Source: Patella vulgata
Taxonomy: Eukaryota > Mollusca > Gastropoda > Patellidae
NCBI RefSeq assembly: GCF_932274485.2
Contig: NC_065879.2
Coordinates: 66,919,459 to 66,983,458, forward strand
Direction of reading: 5' to 3'
DNA: 64,000 bases
Shown here one piece after another: positions 59,401 to 64,000 of the stretch. The notes beneath the pieces were generated by a model. That model had not been told where the DNA came from. It saw only the letters and a program-made list of their open reading frames with translations, and did not search any database. Both the position numbers and the translations under genes were made by a program. Each line of letters begins with the position of its first letter. The stretch's first letter is position 1.

Positions 59401-61675
59401 CCCATTTCTTGGGAAGGACGATCAACTTATAGATTTCGGGGGCAGTAATTTAGATGGTCAACTGAAAGAGGATGGTTTCCTTACGGACGAGAATGGTGAT
59501 GCCATTGATGGAGGTATAATTAAGTTTAAGATAAAGATATGACTCTTAATTGACGCCAAAAACAAAAGATTCTCTACAAAATTGATGTCTTACTATTCTT
59601 ACTGGAACTCTAAAGTGAGAAACTGAAAGTTTTGCAATTAATCTAGTCGAGACACTAGATTTTTAATATATTAAATCAGGCTATACTTTAATGAGATGTC
59701 ATCAGAAAATGTTTTTAAAAACATTTGATTTATCTCGTATTTCCAAAAAATATCATTATAGTATCTCAAAACGTTGGATTTATTTATTTCAAAACGTATT
59801 TCAAAACGTTGGATTTCAGTGTTTCAAAACGTTGGATTTCAGAGTTTCAGTTTTTTTGATTTCAATATTTAAAAACTTTCGATATAAGTATTTAAACATT
59901 TTGGTTAAAATGTATAGATCTCTTTGATTTAGCCACTTAAAAATGATGTTTTAAATTTGGATATATTTTAAATATTTTATATCAGGTTGGATGGAAGCCG
60001 CCATGAAACCAATTATAAATACTGGAAAAGGCAAGTTTCATATACATGTACAATGTTTTTGTACAATCTGATTAAAACACAGATCTTATGTCGTTCCGTT
60101 TTTTATAGTTCAAAATTTCGTTTTACTGGTCTTTACTACACTAGTTGATATTTTATCGACGTTTTGGTTGAAGGGAGGGATAATCCAATGAAACAGTCTG
60201 TTACGGCGACGTCTTGGCGTGCCATGCACGGAACTGTAGGTAAACCACTAGAAACGCCAACGCTGATTAATTAATCAATGTCTGACGTCATAGGGCCAAA
60301 AGCCAGTCGTACGACCCCTAACACGACCTCATAGTACAACTTGTCAGATCTTCATGTAGTGCAGGCCATCAAAAGTATAAAAAAACGGAACGAAATGTAG
60401 ATCTGTATTTTAATCAGATTGTGTTTTTGTAATACCCTTTAGGGCGCGGCGAATAAACTTCTTGGTTCATGTTGAAGACCATGTGATAGAAATAGAATAG
60501 GTTAAAGATACATTATGGGAAATAAGATAAAGAGATGGCAGTTCTCGCTATAATAGTTAAAAACTAGATAGTGTAAAGGTAATTTGCTGAAAATTTCAGT
60601 CAAATTGATCCACTATGAGCCGAGAAAGAAGCCGGTGAAATTTTTGCATAGTCTCGGTTATCATTACTAAAATCATTAATATAAACAGCATAGTCTCGAT
60701 TATCCACTTTTTCTGATTTAATTATCTTTGGCCGTTAGCGGCATATAGGAATCTAATCCAGCCTACATCGAAGGCTAGCCTTGACACCGAGAGTTTATTA
60801 TGGTCTGGATAAGTTAATTAATGTCTAATTGATAATTTAGATAACATTTCAGGCCTAAAGAAAGACTTGTAATTGGCAGATTTTGCTCTTGCATAATGCA
60901 TGTTTAAACATATTTCAAATATAGTTTTAAAGTAAAAATCGTTCATGTTGTCAATCGCAGACGTTAATGATTAACAAAGATCTTCGGGTTAAAATCATAC
61001 TTGGAATCTGTCCTTTAAGGCGTGCACACGTCAAAGATTATTTTTCGAAGACGGCCTGATTTCTTGATATGTCAGACAAAACTATTAGCGAACTTAAAGG
61101 GACAATAACACTCTTGCTGGCTTGGCAGCTTCAGAAAATAAATAATAGATTATTCTAAGCACTAGATGTTTAAGTGTCCTACCTGTTGTGTAAATTATCC
61201 ATTACATCCTATTTTACTTGTCCAGAGTGTTCAAAAATATTTTTAAATCCAAGTCACATTTGAAAAGGTTTACGTTAGGCTTTTCAAATCATTCAGTTGA
61301 AATTTTCCAATTTTTTAAATTAGATGTGTTAAGATGGAATTTGTATCATCAAATAATTGGAATATTGTAAAATAGTACAATTTGTTGGCTAGAATAAAGA
61401 TTGGGACATATTATTCAGTTACAACAAGAGTGGTATTGAGCCTTTAATACGTGCCCTGTGAAATTCCTGGTTTCAGTGTTGTACTTGATAAGGATAAAAC
61501 TATTATTTATTGAGATCATATCATAACTCCATATTTGATTTGCATTTGACCATTGCCCCCCCCCTCCCCCAAAAAAAACAAACAAAAAAAACCACATGGC
61601 TTACTGGTTGACATAAAATATATTCTTCTCTTTTCAGACACCATATCGAAAACACCATTACCAAGGGGGCCTTGA
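34113..61675 (+). CDS. Unrecognised single-pass membrane protein with mucin-like and acidic repeat domains (multi-exon; 5' end unresolved)
   Basis: I built this model from splice sites and reading frame; I do not recognise the family. Exons: 34113-34148, 34447-34482, 35382-35417, 38447-38570, 44087-44260, 45501-45560, 46813-46833, 48256-48276, 51569-52510, 59112-59513, 59986-60030, 61638-61675 (TGA at 61673-61675). They sum to 1,935 bases, 644 residues, with no internal stop. Junctions among the first four exons are phase 0, all later ones phase 1. Order: acidic 12-residue modules (1-36), Thr-rich segment (37-77), charged stretch and transmembrane helix (about 115-135), Gly-rich stem (136-169), Thr/Pro-rich repeats (170-483), acidic Gly/Asp region (484-617), short basic tail. 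More positive charge precedes the helix (KK, R, K) than follows it, favouring an N-inside, C-outside topology. The first in-frame ATG is at 34459, so translation may begin there; no signal peptide is seen. Transcript support is not available here. Confidence 0.68.
34795..35103 (-). mobile_element. SINE-2 copy, minus strand, in the intron between the second and third 36-nt exons
   Basis: Full length: a GA tail at 34795-34828, then GTTTTACCCAATTTTTTCGC on the minus strand, GTCATTTCGGGACTAA on the plus strand, GGAGAAAACCCACGAGGTTT, and a head ending at GATAACCATTCGC followed by a C-run. It accounts for much of the larger spacing to the third 36-nt exon. Confidence 0.92.
35648..35990 (-). mobile_element. 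SINE-1 and SINE-2 fragments joined, minus strand
   Basis: 35648-35868 is the SINE-1 body (reverse complement has GTGCAGGACAGAGGAAAAGT, GGTCCCGTGTACACATA). 35890-35990 is the SINE-2 front half (CCTACGAGGTTGGACAGACG, CGGGGAATCGAAACCACGCC). Either one inserted in the other or template switching joined them. Confidence 0.75.
35991..38446. other. Intron of the membrane-protein gene, mostly unassigned
   Basis: 36640-36670 is a SINE tail remnant (GAAATGGGGTTTAACGTCC after an AAATG run). An exon-like phase-0 segment at 37073-37105 (after TTAACAACAG, before GTGTCG) could encode TMMTAIGITLK, but its donor is weak and I did not include it. Confidence 0.45.
38447..38570 (+). CDS. Thr-rich exon of the membrane-protein gene
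   Basis: 124 nt, entered in phase 0 and left in phase 1, so it is the adaptor between the two exon classes. It encodes NIPPGKQNGDVESGNVTKET, then HTTMPTTNETHTTKTTTNEPQ split as a tandem pair: ETHTTMPTTN and ETHTTKTTTN, a 10-residue duplication. It contains NVT and NET sequons. Flanked by CTTTACAG and GTAAGT. Confidence 0.75.
39150..39290 (+). repeat. Tandem repeat, about 30-bp unit
   Basis: At least three good copies and one or two weak ones of GGATGGAAAATAACGTTATC followed by AAAAATGT. Related single copies occur at 38993 and 40491, suggesting that 38.98-40.6 kb belongs to one composite element. Confidence 0.85.
39733..40378. mobile_element. Foldback element, about 160-bp arms
   Basis: TAGTCTGTAGGGTTATG (39733) pairs with CATAACCCTACAGACTA (ends 40377). 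The arms also match at CCGTATACCAAAATGTTCGT with its complement near 40299-40318, and at CAGCTGTAACGG-type sequence. The spacer is about 325 bp and no coding is seen. Confidence 0.85.
41020..41335 (+). repeat. CGACATCACGAC-rich palindromic stretch, then a SINE-1 fragment
   Basis: 41020-41215 holds many alternating copies of CGACATCACG-like words and complements (GTCGTATTGTCGG). The same theme occurs in the foldback centre at 24565-24690. 41252-41330 is a SINE-1 internal fragment (GGTCAAGAAAGTTCCCCGGG, GTAGTGCAGGACGAAGGGCC), then a C-run and an AAAAC-rich stretch. Confidence 0.65.
41336..42949. other. Intronic, unassigned
   Basis: No exon or complete repeat was recognised. 42515-42570 (GTGGTGCCGAAAAGTAGAACGTTAAACCC) resembles an old SINE end; only part of that stretch is a good match. 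Confidence 0.45.
42950..43170 (+). repeat. Dispersed repeat F, uninterrupted copy
   Basis: CCGTTTAGTATTTACAAAGA, GTGTCGAATTGAAAATTCTA, CGTAACAAGATGGCCGCCAT and ACTATCTAGCGTTGGTATT. It provides the reference that shows the 29-kb copy was split by a SINE. Confidence 0.7.
43176..43672 (-). mobile_element. Tc1-derived MITE, minus strand
   Basis: Terminal repeats ATACTCTT...AAAAAAGTAGGGGAT and CCCCTATTTTTTTTTTGAAG-AGTAT are bounded by TA. The minus strand around 43440-43270 encodes a relic of a Tc1-like transposase C-terminus: LQKLAVALQEELVRLPQIV, then GRLIRSMLRRIAECLRIGG. The catalytic part is deleted. A second copy lies at 53016-53594. Confidence 0.85.
43813..43897 (+). mobile_element. SINE-2 head fragment
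   Basis: GGGTAGCCGAGTGGTCCAAG with CAATTGGCGTGGTTTCGATC. A tRNA-like A-box and B-box are visible, but no body or tail. It is followed by an AAT microsatellite at 43984-44010. Confidence 0.7.
44087..44260 (+). CDS. Transmembrane exon of the membrane-protein gene
   Basis: 174 nt, phase 1-1, preceded by TTTATAACAG and followed by GTAAGA. It encodes 58 residues: a polar, charged stretch with two cysteines (DGCSSTEVHMFD; GGPCGRTAK), then a hydrophobic helix containing IGIVIGVALTAVIVYY with GxxxG-like small-residue spacing. The exon ends straight after the helix, so the membrane segment is a self-contained module. Confidence 0.8.
44293..44337 (+). repeat. (GA)n microsatellite
   Basis: About 45 bp of GA repeats with a few interruptions, just inside the intron after the transmembrane exon. 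Confidence 0.95.
44338..45500. other. Intron, unassigned
   Basis: No exon or known repeat recognised in about 1.1 kb between the transmembrane exon and the 60-nt exon. Confidence 0.5.
45501..45560 (+). CDS. 60-nt phase 1-1 exon of the membrane-protein gene
   Basis: Preceded by TTATTATTGTAG, followed by GTAAGT. Encodes VPGVRGGEIEINNEKGEITA, a polar stem directly after the membrane helix. Confidence 0.72.
46197..46588 (+). mobile_element. MITE-A, complete copy
   Basis: TTAA-AGATACATTATGGGAG at the left, CTCATGCATAATGTATGT-TTAA at the right, with interior GCTGACAGTTCTCACTATAA, AATTTCAGTCAAATTGATCC and GATTATGGTCTGGATAAGTT. TTAA at both ends fits piggyBac- or Kolobok-type target sites. Confidence 0.92.
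46813..46833 (+). CDS. 21-nt microexon (GQIGGNG)
   Basis: Between TATCATTTCAG and GTAACT, phase 1-1, adding seven Gly-rich residues. By itself the call would be weak. It is supported by its phase, the neighbouring 21-nt microexon and the Gly-rich theme. Confidence 0.58.
46965..47330 (-). repeat. Inverse repeat E (46965-47115), then a SINE-1 fragment (47140-47330)
   Basis: The first part has GAACGTTCCGAACTGACGGA and TAGAATCGTGACGCAATCAA, the reverse of the 17-kb and 59-kb copies. The second has, in reverse, GTGCAGGACGGAGAACCTGG and the head region; it is diverged from the family. Confidence 0.7.
47331..49062. other. Introns around the second microexon, unassigned
   Basis: Apart from the 21-nt exon at 48256, no gene or repeat was recognised. 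Frames at 47384-47608 and 48647-48874 have no motif. Confidence 0.5.
48256..48276 (+). CDS. 21-nt microexon (DGVTSPG)
   Basis: Between GATGAATTTCAG and GTAAGA, phase 1-1. Same length and phase as the previous microexon, and joins it in frame to GKSSDTDP of the large exon. Confidence 0.62.
49065..50574 (+). mobile_element. Tc1-like DNA transposon, about 1.5 kb, inactive
   Basis: The ends AGCAGCAAAAGAAACGTCAG (49065) and CTGACGTTTTTTTTTTGCTG (ends near 50572) are inverted repeats bounded by TA (49063-49064, 50575-50576). The spacing and TA targets are typical of Tc1/mariner. It lies in the intron before the 942-nt exon. The transposase is broken, so any movement would need an outside enzyme. 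Confidence 0.92.
49338..50358 (+). pseudogene. Tc1-like transposase pseudogene
   Basis: The N-terminal helix-turn-helix is in frame from 49338 (LGRLDAGHTAQAVANHFQVS, then VRTIYRLQQRFRATN and the DDRPRTGRPR linker). The region from 49632 (STDKVRRRLTRENIHCRRPY) keeps that frame, although a damaged stretch separates them. The catalytic domain then jumps frames: LFTDESRYCV (first Asp, frame from 49775), VFQHDKTRTHTARVT (second Asp, frame from 49989), and SNPSEHLWDEI (Glu, frame from 50098). At least three frameshifts are thus needed to read through it. The three acidic residues are still recognisable, in the DD34E style of the Tc1 family, so decay is moderate. Confidence 0.92.
50577..51568. other. 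Intron, unassigned
   Basis: No gene or repeat recognised between the Tc1 element and the large exon. Confidence 0.5.
51569..52510 (+). CDS. 942-nt Thr/Pro-rich repeat exon of the membrane-protein gene
   Basis: Open over its full 314 codons, phase 1-1, between TCGTGACAG and GTGAGA. It is rich in Thr, Pro and Ser, like a mucin domain. Repeat units start at 51757, 51847, 51937, 52027 and 52111, so the first three spacings are exactly 90 nt (30 residues) and the fourth 84. Unit starts read ETTPESTIPKP, ETTPDRTTRKP, VTTQNPTTPEQ, ETTLNNTGPEQ and EMTTTMTTPKR, each followed by a hydrophobic/basic patch such as IGRLRFIRR or IGELRLLRV. A weaker sixth unit may start near 52201. One vicinal pair, CDC, occurs near 52296. 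The C-terminal 60 residues turn acidic (DDFLDEDK). Dense O-glycosylation of an extracellular stalk is the likely role (inference). Confidence 0.85.
52885..52938 (+). CDS. Alternative 54-nt exon giving an early C-terminus
   Basis: After TTTTTACAG, phase-compatible with the 942-nt exon; it encodes GVVSDDPKTTEI then TAA (52920-52922). A second stop follows, then a donor-like AAG|GTATGT at 52938/52939, so the segment is itself 54 nt and symmetric. It could end a shorter isoform that lacks the acidic domain, or act as a poison cassette. Only splice-site quality and phase support it. Confidence 0.5.
53016..53594 (-). mobile_element. Tc1-derived MITE, second copy
   Basis: ATACTCTTCAAAAGAAGTAG at the left and CTACTTTTTTTTGAAGAGTAT at the right (20 of these bases pair) with TA flanks. 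Same interior as 43176-43672, including the reverse-strand transposase C-terminus, plus about 100 bp (53125-53225) absent from the first copy. Confidence 0.88.
53610..54155 (+). repeat. Degenerate minisatellite, units about 24-31 bp
   Basis: Roughly 18 imperfect copies of a theme TTACCAATCCCAAATTCTAT with GTACTAATTC. It resumes at 55073-55150 (TATTACCATTCCCA), showing that the elements at 54160-55072 were inserted within it. Confidence 0.88.
54160..54421. mobile_element. Double-palindrome element C, copy 1
   Basis: First palindrome TTTAAAATACAGA to TCTGTATTTTAA (54160-54306). Second, TTTAATGGTCTCGAGCTTAA to TTAATGTCTCGCTCTCGGCC-ATTAA (54310-54421), with inner pairs ACAATATATTAC. Copy 2 is at 56094-56370 with the same two-part order. 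It sits in a minisatellite and is cut near its right end by the LINE. Confidence 0.75.
54422..55058 (-). mobile_element. 5'-truncated LINE 3' end with perfect 14-bp target duplication
   Basis: CTCTCGGCCATTAA occurs at 54408-54421 and 55059-55072. On the minus strand an open frame (55069-54680) encodes the C-terminal part: FKSCINHFIYGRWQRSWDLA, NSYRTNRRDEVVLCRSRIGH, TFLTHIFILKRE, and a zinc-knuckle-like CVHCHVPLTVKHILIEC. This C-terminal layout is common in jockey/I-type LINEs. The 3' end on the minus strand reads CCATTAAACCACATTTCATT and ends in ATTTC repeats, close to the end of SINE-1. Confidence 0.92.
55073..55393. other. Minisatellite remainder, then unassigned sequence
   Basis: 55073-55150 continues the 53.6-kb array. 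Nothing is recognised in the remaining 240 bp. Confidence 0.6.
55394..56087 (-). mobile_element. MITE-A, minus strand, split by MITE-B
   Basis: TTAA-ACATCTATTATGCAAG at the left and ATAATGTATCT-TTAA at the right. The interior is interrupted at 55628-55974. The core includes CATAATCAACTCTCGATGTC and GGATCAATTTGACTGAAATT. Confidence 0.9.
55628..55974. mobile_element. MITE-B nested in MITE-A
   Basis: The left TIR is diverged (TTGATTAAAATACAGAT); the right TIR is GATCTGTGTTTTAATCAGAT-TG. The interior shares CATTGATGTTACTAGTGG-type, CCGTAACAGACCGTTTCATT and CTAGTGTAGTAAAGAC with the 60-kb copy in opposite orientation. Confidence 0.85.
56094..56370. mobile_element. Double-palindrome element C, copy 2
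   Basis: TTAAAATACAGATG to GTCTGTATTTTAAGTTG, then TTTAATGGTCTCGAGCTTAA to TTAATGTCTCGCTGTCGACT-ATTAA. It lies exactly between two MITE-A copies of opposite orientation. Confidence 0.75.
56375..56790 (+). mobile_element. MITE-A, plus strand
   Basis: TTAA-AGATACATTATGGGAG to GCATAATGCATGT-TTAA. Very similar to the 60.5-kb copy (GCCGTTAGCGGCATATAGGA). Confidence 0.92.
56791..58875. other. Intron of the membrane-protein gene, unassigned
   Basis: No exon accepted. A strong acceptor-like CTCTTTTTGCCAG near 58763 opens a frame (GTEASHDRGVQGLIPFAPC), but I found no donor in a matching phase. The frame 57436-57708 shows no motif. Confidence 0.5.
58876..59045 (+). repeat. Dispersed repeat E copy
   Basis: AATTACGTCACGATTCTACC, GACTGAATTCCGCGTTACAC and GGAACGTTCCGGATTCACAA. 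Ends about 65 bp before the acidic exon. Confidence 0.65.
59112..59513 (+). CDS. 402-nt acidic repeat exon of the membrane-protein gene
   Basis: Phase 1-1, after TTATTTATTAG, before GTATAA, open over 134 codons without any ATG at the start, which argues for an internal exon. It opens GDTAGSVSVTGFLIKGGDGQ and a GLPKGKDKDIPDNGQ segment. Two 84-nt (28-residue) units follow, 59261-59344 and 59345-59428: FPGNLLPDKGELVDFEGDNP and FPGNVLPDKGELVDFEGENP, with a half unit QLIDFGGSNLDGQLKEDGFL after. It is strongly acidic, with Asp, Glu and Gly, and no cysteines. Cation binding or a matrix role is possible but is inference only. Confidence 0.8.
59764..59850 (+). repeat. Short imperfect tandem repeat
   Basis: Three or four copies of TTTCAAAACGTTGGATTTCA, 20-24 bp, in the intron after the acidic exon. 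Confidence 0.8.
59986..60030 (+). CDS. 45-nt exon with GC donor
   Basis: After TTTATATCAG, phase 1-1, encodes GWMEAAMKPIINTGK. The donor reads GGAAAAG|GCAAGT, the usual consensus for the minor GC-AG class, where the rest of the donor is a near-perfect U1 match. No GT donor in phase is nearby. Confidence 0.65.
60064..60421. mobile_element. MITE-B, complete copy with perfect 10-bp target duplication
   Basis: 358 bp. CAATCTGATTAAAACACAGA at the left is mirrored by TCTGTATTTTAATCAGATTG at the right. TGTTTTTGTA occurs at 60054-60063 and 60422-60431. A 10-bp duplication points to a MULE-type mobiliser (inference). It starts 33 bp after the 45-nt exon. Confidence 0.95.
60502..60907 (+). mobile_element. 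MITE-A, complete copy, 406 bp
   Basis: TTAA-AGATACATTATGGGAA to CTCTTGCATAATGCATGT-TTAA. The cleanest copy for defining the family. Confidence 0.93.
60908..61637. other. Last intron, 3' part; unassigned
   Basis: No exon or known repeat. Ends in TTCTCTTTTCAG. Confidence 0.6.
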
Positions 61676-62229
61676 AGAGTACAGAAAGTTAAAACTTCTC
61701 AGAAAAATGTTGATTTGATATCTATTTTTATAAAGAAATTTAAAGAGGCAACATGGCGGATGCACTGTGTCGTCTGATTAACATCAGATGTTTTTCAACC
61801 AGTTTTCCGTTTTTTTCTATCTTATTATGTTCCGTATTTTATATTTTACTGGGCCTAGTTTTATTTGACGCCTGTTTTTTTTTATATACTGCTGCTTGTT
61901 ATTAGTCAAATTGACGTCACAATATAAACAGCTAATCAAGACTATCTACTGTAGTCTCGTTCATAACAAATTGTCTGCGATAGCATTAGTCGACCGTATC
62001 ACCCTGGATGTTTGCGGACTTTAACCCTCAGTAACTGTAGTAGTCATACGTAACACAAAATCTAAACATATGTTCAATCTTTTTTAGTATAGAAAACCAA
62101 AACGATAAAAAAACAAAAAAACAAAACAAAAACAAAACAAAAAACAAAACGAATTAACGTTTAATTTTAATTTGACTTAGATACTATTTAGCTTCGAAAA
62201 TCAGAACCGTCTAAACGAAACTAAATAAA
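61638..62229 (+). CDS. Last exon (coding 61638-61675) and 3'UTR of the membrane-protein gene
   Basis: Encodes DTISKTPLPRGP then TGA at 61673-61675. The acceptor CTTTTCAG is strong. Downstream, an AATAAA hexamer lies at 62224-62229, after an AAAAC-rich tract at about 62100-62150. The UTR end is inferred. Confidence 0.6.
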
Positions 62230-63127
62230 TTTTACTTTAGGCTATGAAATCAAGATTAAATGTTATTCAAATTCCAGGGCCACAAAACTTTGCAATATTT
62301 CATATAAATCAAAATGTTGTTCAGATAATTTAGAAGATTTAAACAAAACAGTAAATTAGGTAATCTCTTGACAACGTCGTTAGTTGATAAAAAGCAAATG
62401 CATTTAAAAGCACTAAAGTCGTGCGAACACGAGAACCTGTTATTTCGTCACTCATTAATTACCCTCTATTCCCAAATGTTGCCTCTTTAGATATATGAAA
62501 AAAATATATAGAATTTTAAAGCGTGATTCGGAATGAAAACAAGAACTATATTTTTTTTAAATTTTATGTATGCTATTATTAAATGTATCAATATGTCAGG
62601 TGTAAATATTGTTTGGTGAATTTAAATGTTTTGAAAGAAAAACATCATAATTAATATAAAATACATTCCATAAGACTTGGTTAGAGTCACATTTTTCATT
62701 TCTCATGACGTTGGTTTTCATAGTTTGAACAAGTACGTCAACGGGAAATAACTCTGCCATCATAATTTCAACCGTTTGACCTTGCACTAGTTTTCATTTA
62801 TCATCACACATACTTTTTCAAAAAGGTCAGATCCATATGGAGTTGAGGTCTTCGAAGCCATAACGATATTTATATCTGTATTTTAATTTAGATTGATATT
62901 TCATGCACGAAAAATCGTGTACATTAAAGGCCAGAGGTATTTTCAAGGAGTTCAGAAGACGCTCCTCCAAATTATTTGTTTTGCTCTACCAAAAGCCTTT
63001 GATTGGAATAGGATTATGACCATTAATAGAATTTTATATAAATTTATCTTATAATTGTTGCTGTTGTAACTAGAAGCGTTTCGTTAACTCCACCGCATTG
63101 TAATGAAGTCCCCGGGTCATTACAATA
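62230..63127. other. Downstream sequence with a MITE-B fragment
   Basis: 62826-62895 matches the right part of MITE-B (GTCAGATCCATATGGAG, ATATCTGTATTTTAATTTAG-ATTG). Otherwise unassigned. Confidence 0.55.
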
Positions 63128-63319
63128 GATAACTTCTGACGTAATTGACATTAAATAGCGCAGTACGTCGTACTTAGGTCGACATCTAAACAGGTGGCGT
63201 CCAGCTAGTCTCTGAACGCGACCGATAATTTCTGACGTAATTGACATTAAATAGCGCAGTACGTCATACTTAGGTCGACATCTAAACAGGTGGCGTCCAG
63301 CTAGTCTCTGAACGCGACC
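63128..63319 (+). repeat. Two 96-bp tandem repeats
   Basis: 63128-63223 and 63224-63319 are nearly identical (TTCTGACGTAATTGACATTA, GTCGACATCTAAACAGGTGG). Only about two substitutions separate them, so the duplication is recent. Confidence 0.95.
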
Positions 63320-63597
63320 GAGAGAGAGAGAGAAATGGGGTTTAACGTCCACTCGACACAAACTAGGTCATTTCGGAAATAACATATGGTTTAATTTTAT
63401 TTCAATAATTCGCTTGAGCGTAGGGGTCTTTAGCAGTGGGAGGAAACCGGAGGACCCGGAGAAAACCCACGAGTCTAGACAGGCGACCCTACTCCTTGTC
63501 ACGCACAACCGGGGATTCGAAACCACGCCAGTTGACTCAATGACAGGTCTTATGATACAGCACGCACGTGCTAACCATTCGGCCACCCAACCCCTCT
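63320..63597 (-). mobile_element. SINE-2 copy, minus strand
   Basis: GA tail, then TGGGGTTTAACGTCCACTCG, CATTTCGGAAATAACATATG, GGAGAAAACCCACGAGTCTA, and a head ending GTGCTAACCATTCGGCCACC. CTAGTCTCTGAACGCG on the left and CTAGTCTGAACGCG on the right are its target duplication. Confidence 0.95.
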
Positions 63598-63904
63598 AGT
63601 CTGAACGCGCTTGTAAACGATTTCCATGGGCGTAATCAGCGTGACATAACACCGTATCATAAATATTCAATTATAAATACTGGGCGGGGTGGGGGCACGA
63701 GTATATGATTCAGATTGCATGTTTCTGTTTTATTTTAAGGATTCTCACTCACATGAAAAATCACGATGCCTAGTTAATCGCGGATGGTCTTTAAGATCGT
63801 GATTTCGGTACTGATTTAAATGGATACGATTTCTCTGATGGGGTTAATGGTTATGGAAGGGGGTGGTTCTGCGGGCTGTCAAAGAATGGATATCTAATCG
63901 TTCG

Positions 63905-64000
63905 GGTAGAAAACATGCTTAGCGCGTGATGGCGAGGTTTCAATTTCCCGGTTGTATACGTGAAAAGGAGTAGGGTCGCCTGTCCAACCTCGTGGGTCCT
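63905..64000 (+). mobile_element. SINE-2 copy running off the window
   Basis: TTAGCGCGTGATGGCGAGGT, GGTTGTATACGTGAAAAGGA and CCTGTCCAACCTCGTGGGTC. The head is degraded. Confidence 0.85.

Overview
This is an animal nuclear genome window: AT-rich, intron-rich, and crowded with SINEs, LINE pieces and short DNA transposons. The MCM3 protein is clearly metazoan. The tRNA-derived SINEs, which end in a GACGTTAAAC motif, fit a lophotrochozoan. I favour a gastropod mollusc, perhaps a limpet, but that is inference and I could not search databases.

Two host genes lie on the plus strand. (1) 21-11328 holds the last 16 exons of MCM3, a subunit of the MCM2-7 replicative helicase. All splice phases agree, and the gene ends at a TAG at 11326-11328 followed by a repeat-bearing 3'UTR. 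Its introns hold SINEs, TTAA-flanked MITEs and two strong hairpins. (2) 34113-61675 is an exon chain I assembled from splice sites and frame. It predicts at least 644 residues of a protein I do not recognise. In order it has three tandemly related 36-nt acidic exons, a Thr-rich exon, a transmembrane exon, a 60-nt exon, two 21-nt microexons, a 942-nt Thr/Pro-rich exon of 30-residue repeats, and a 402-nt acidic Gly/Asp exon with a 28-residue duplication. Two small terminal exons follow, joined by a GC-AG intron. Every junction from the Thr-rich exon onward is phase 1, so the downstream exons can be skipped or swapped without loss of frame. An alternative 54-nt exon with a stop lies between the two large exons. 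The predicted product is a single-pass, probably type II, mucin-like surface protein with an acidic distal domain. Its true 5' end is unresolved.

Between the two genes (12.6-34 kb) and inside the second gene's introns the DNA is mostly mobile: two tRNA-SINE families plus a third related one, at least three LINE fragments, a decayed 1.5-kb Tc1-like transposon with TA target sites and two Tc1-derived MITEs, a TTAA-flanked MITE family with at least nine copies, a 358-bp MITE with 10-bp target duplications, several foldback elements, and an intact-looking 840-bp terminal-inverted-repeat element that encodes a FLYWCH zinc-finger protein. Nested insertions with target duplications give relative ages at several places. 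The rest is unassigned AT-rich sequence.
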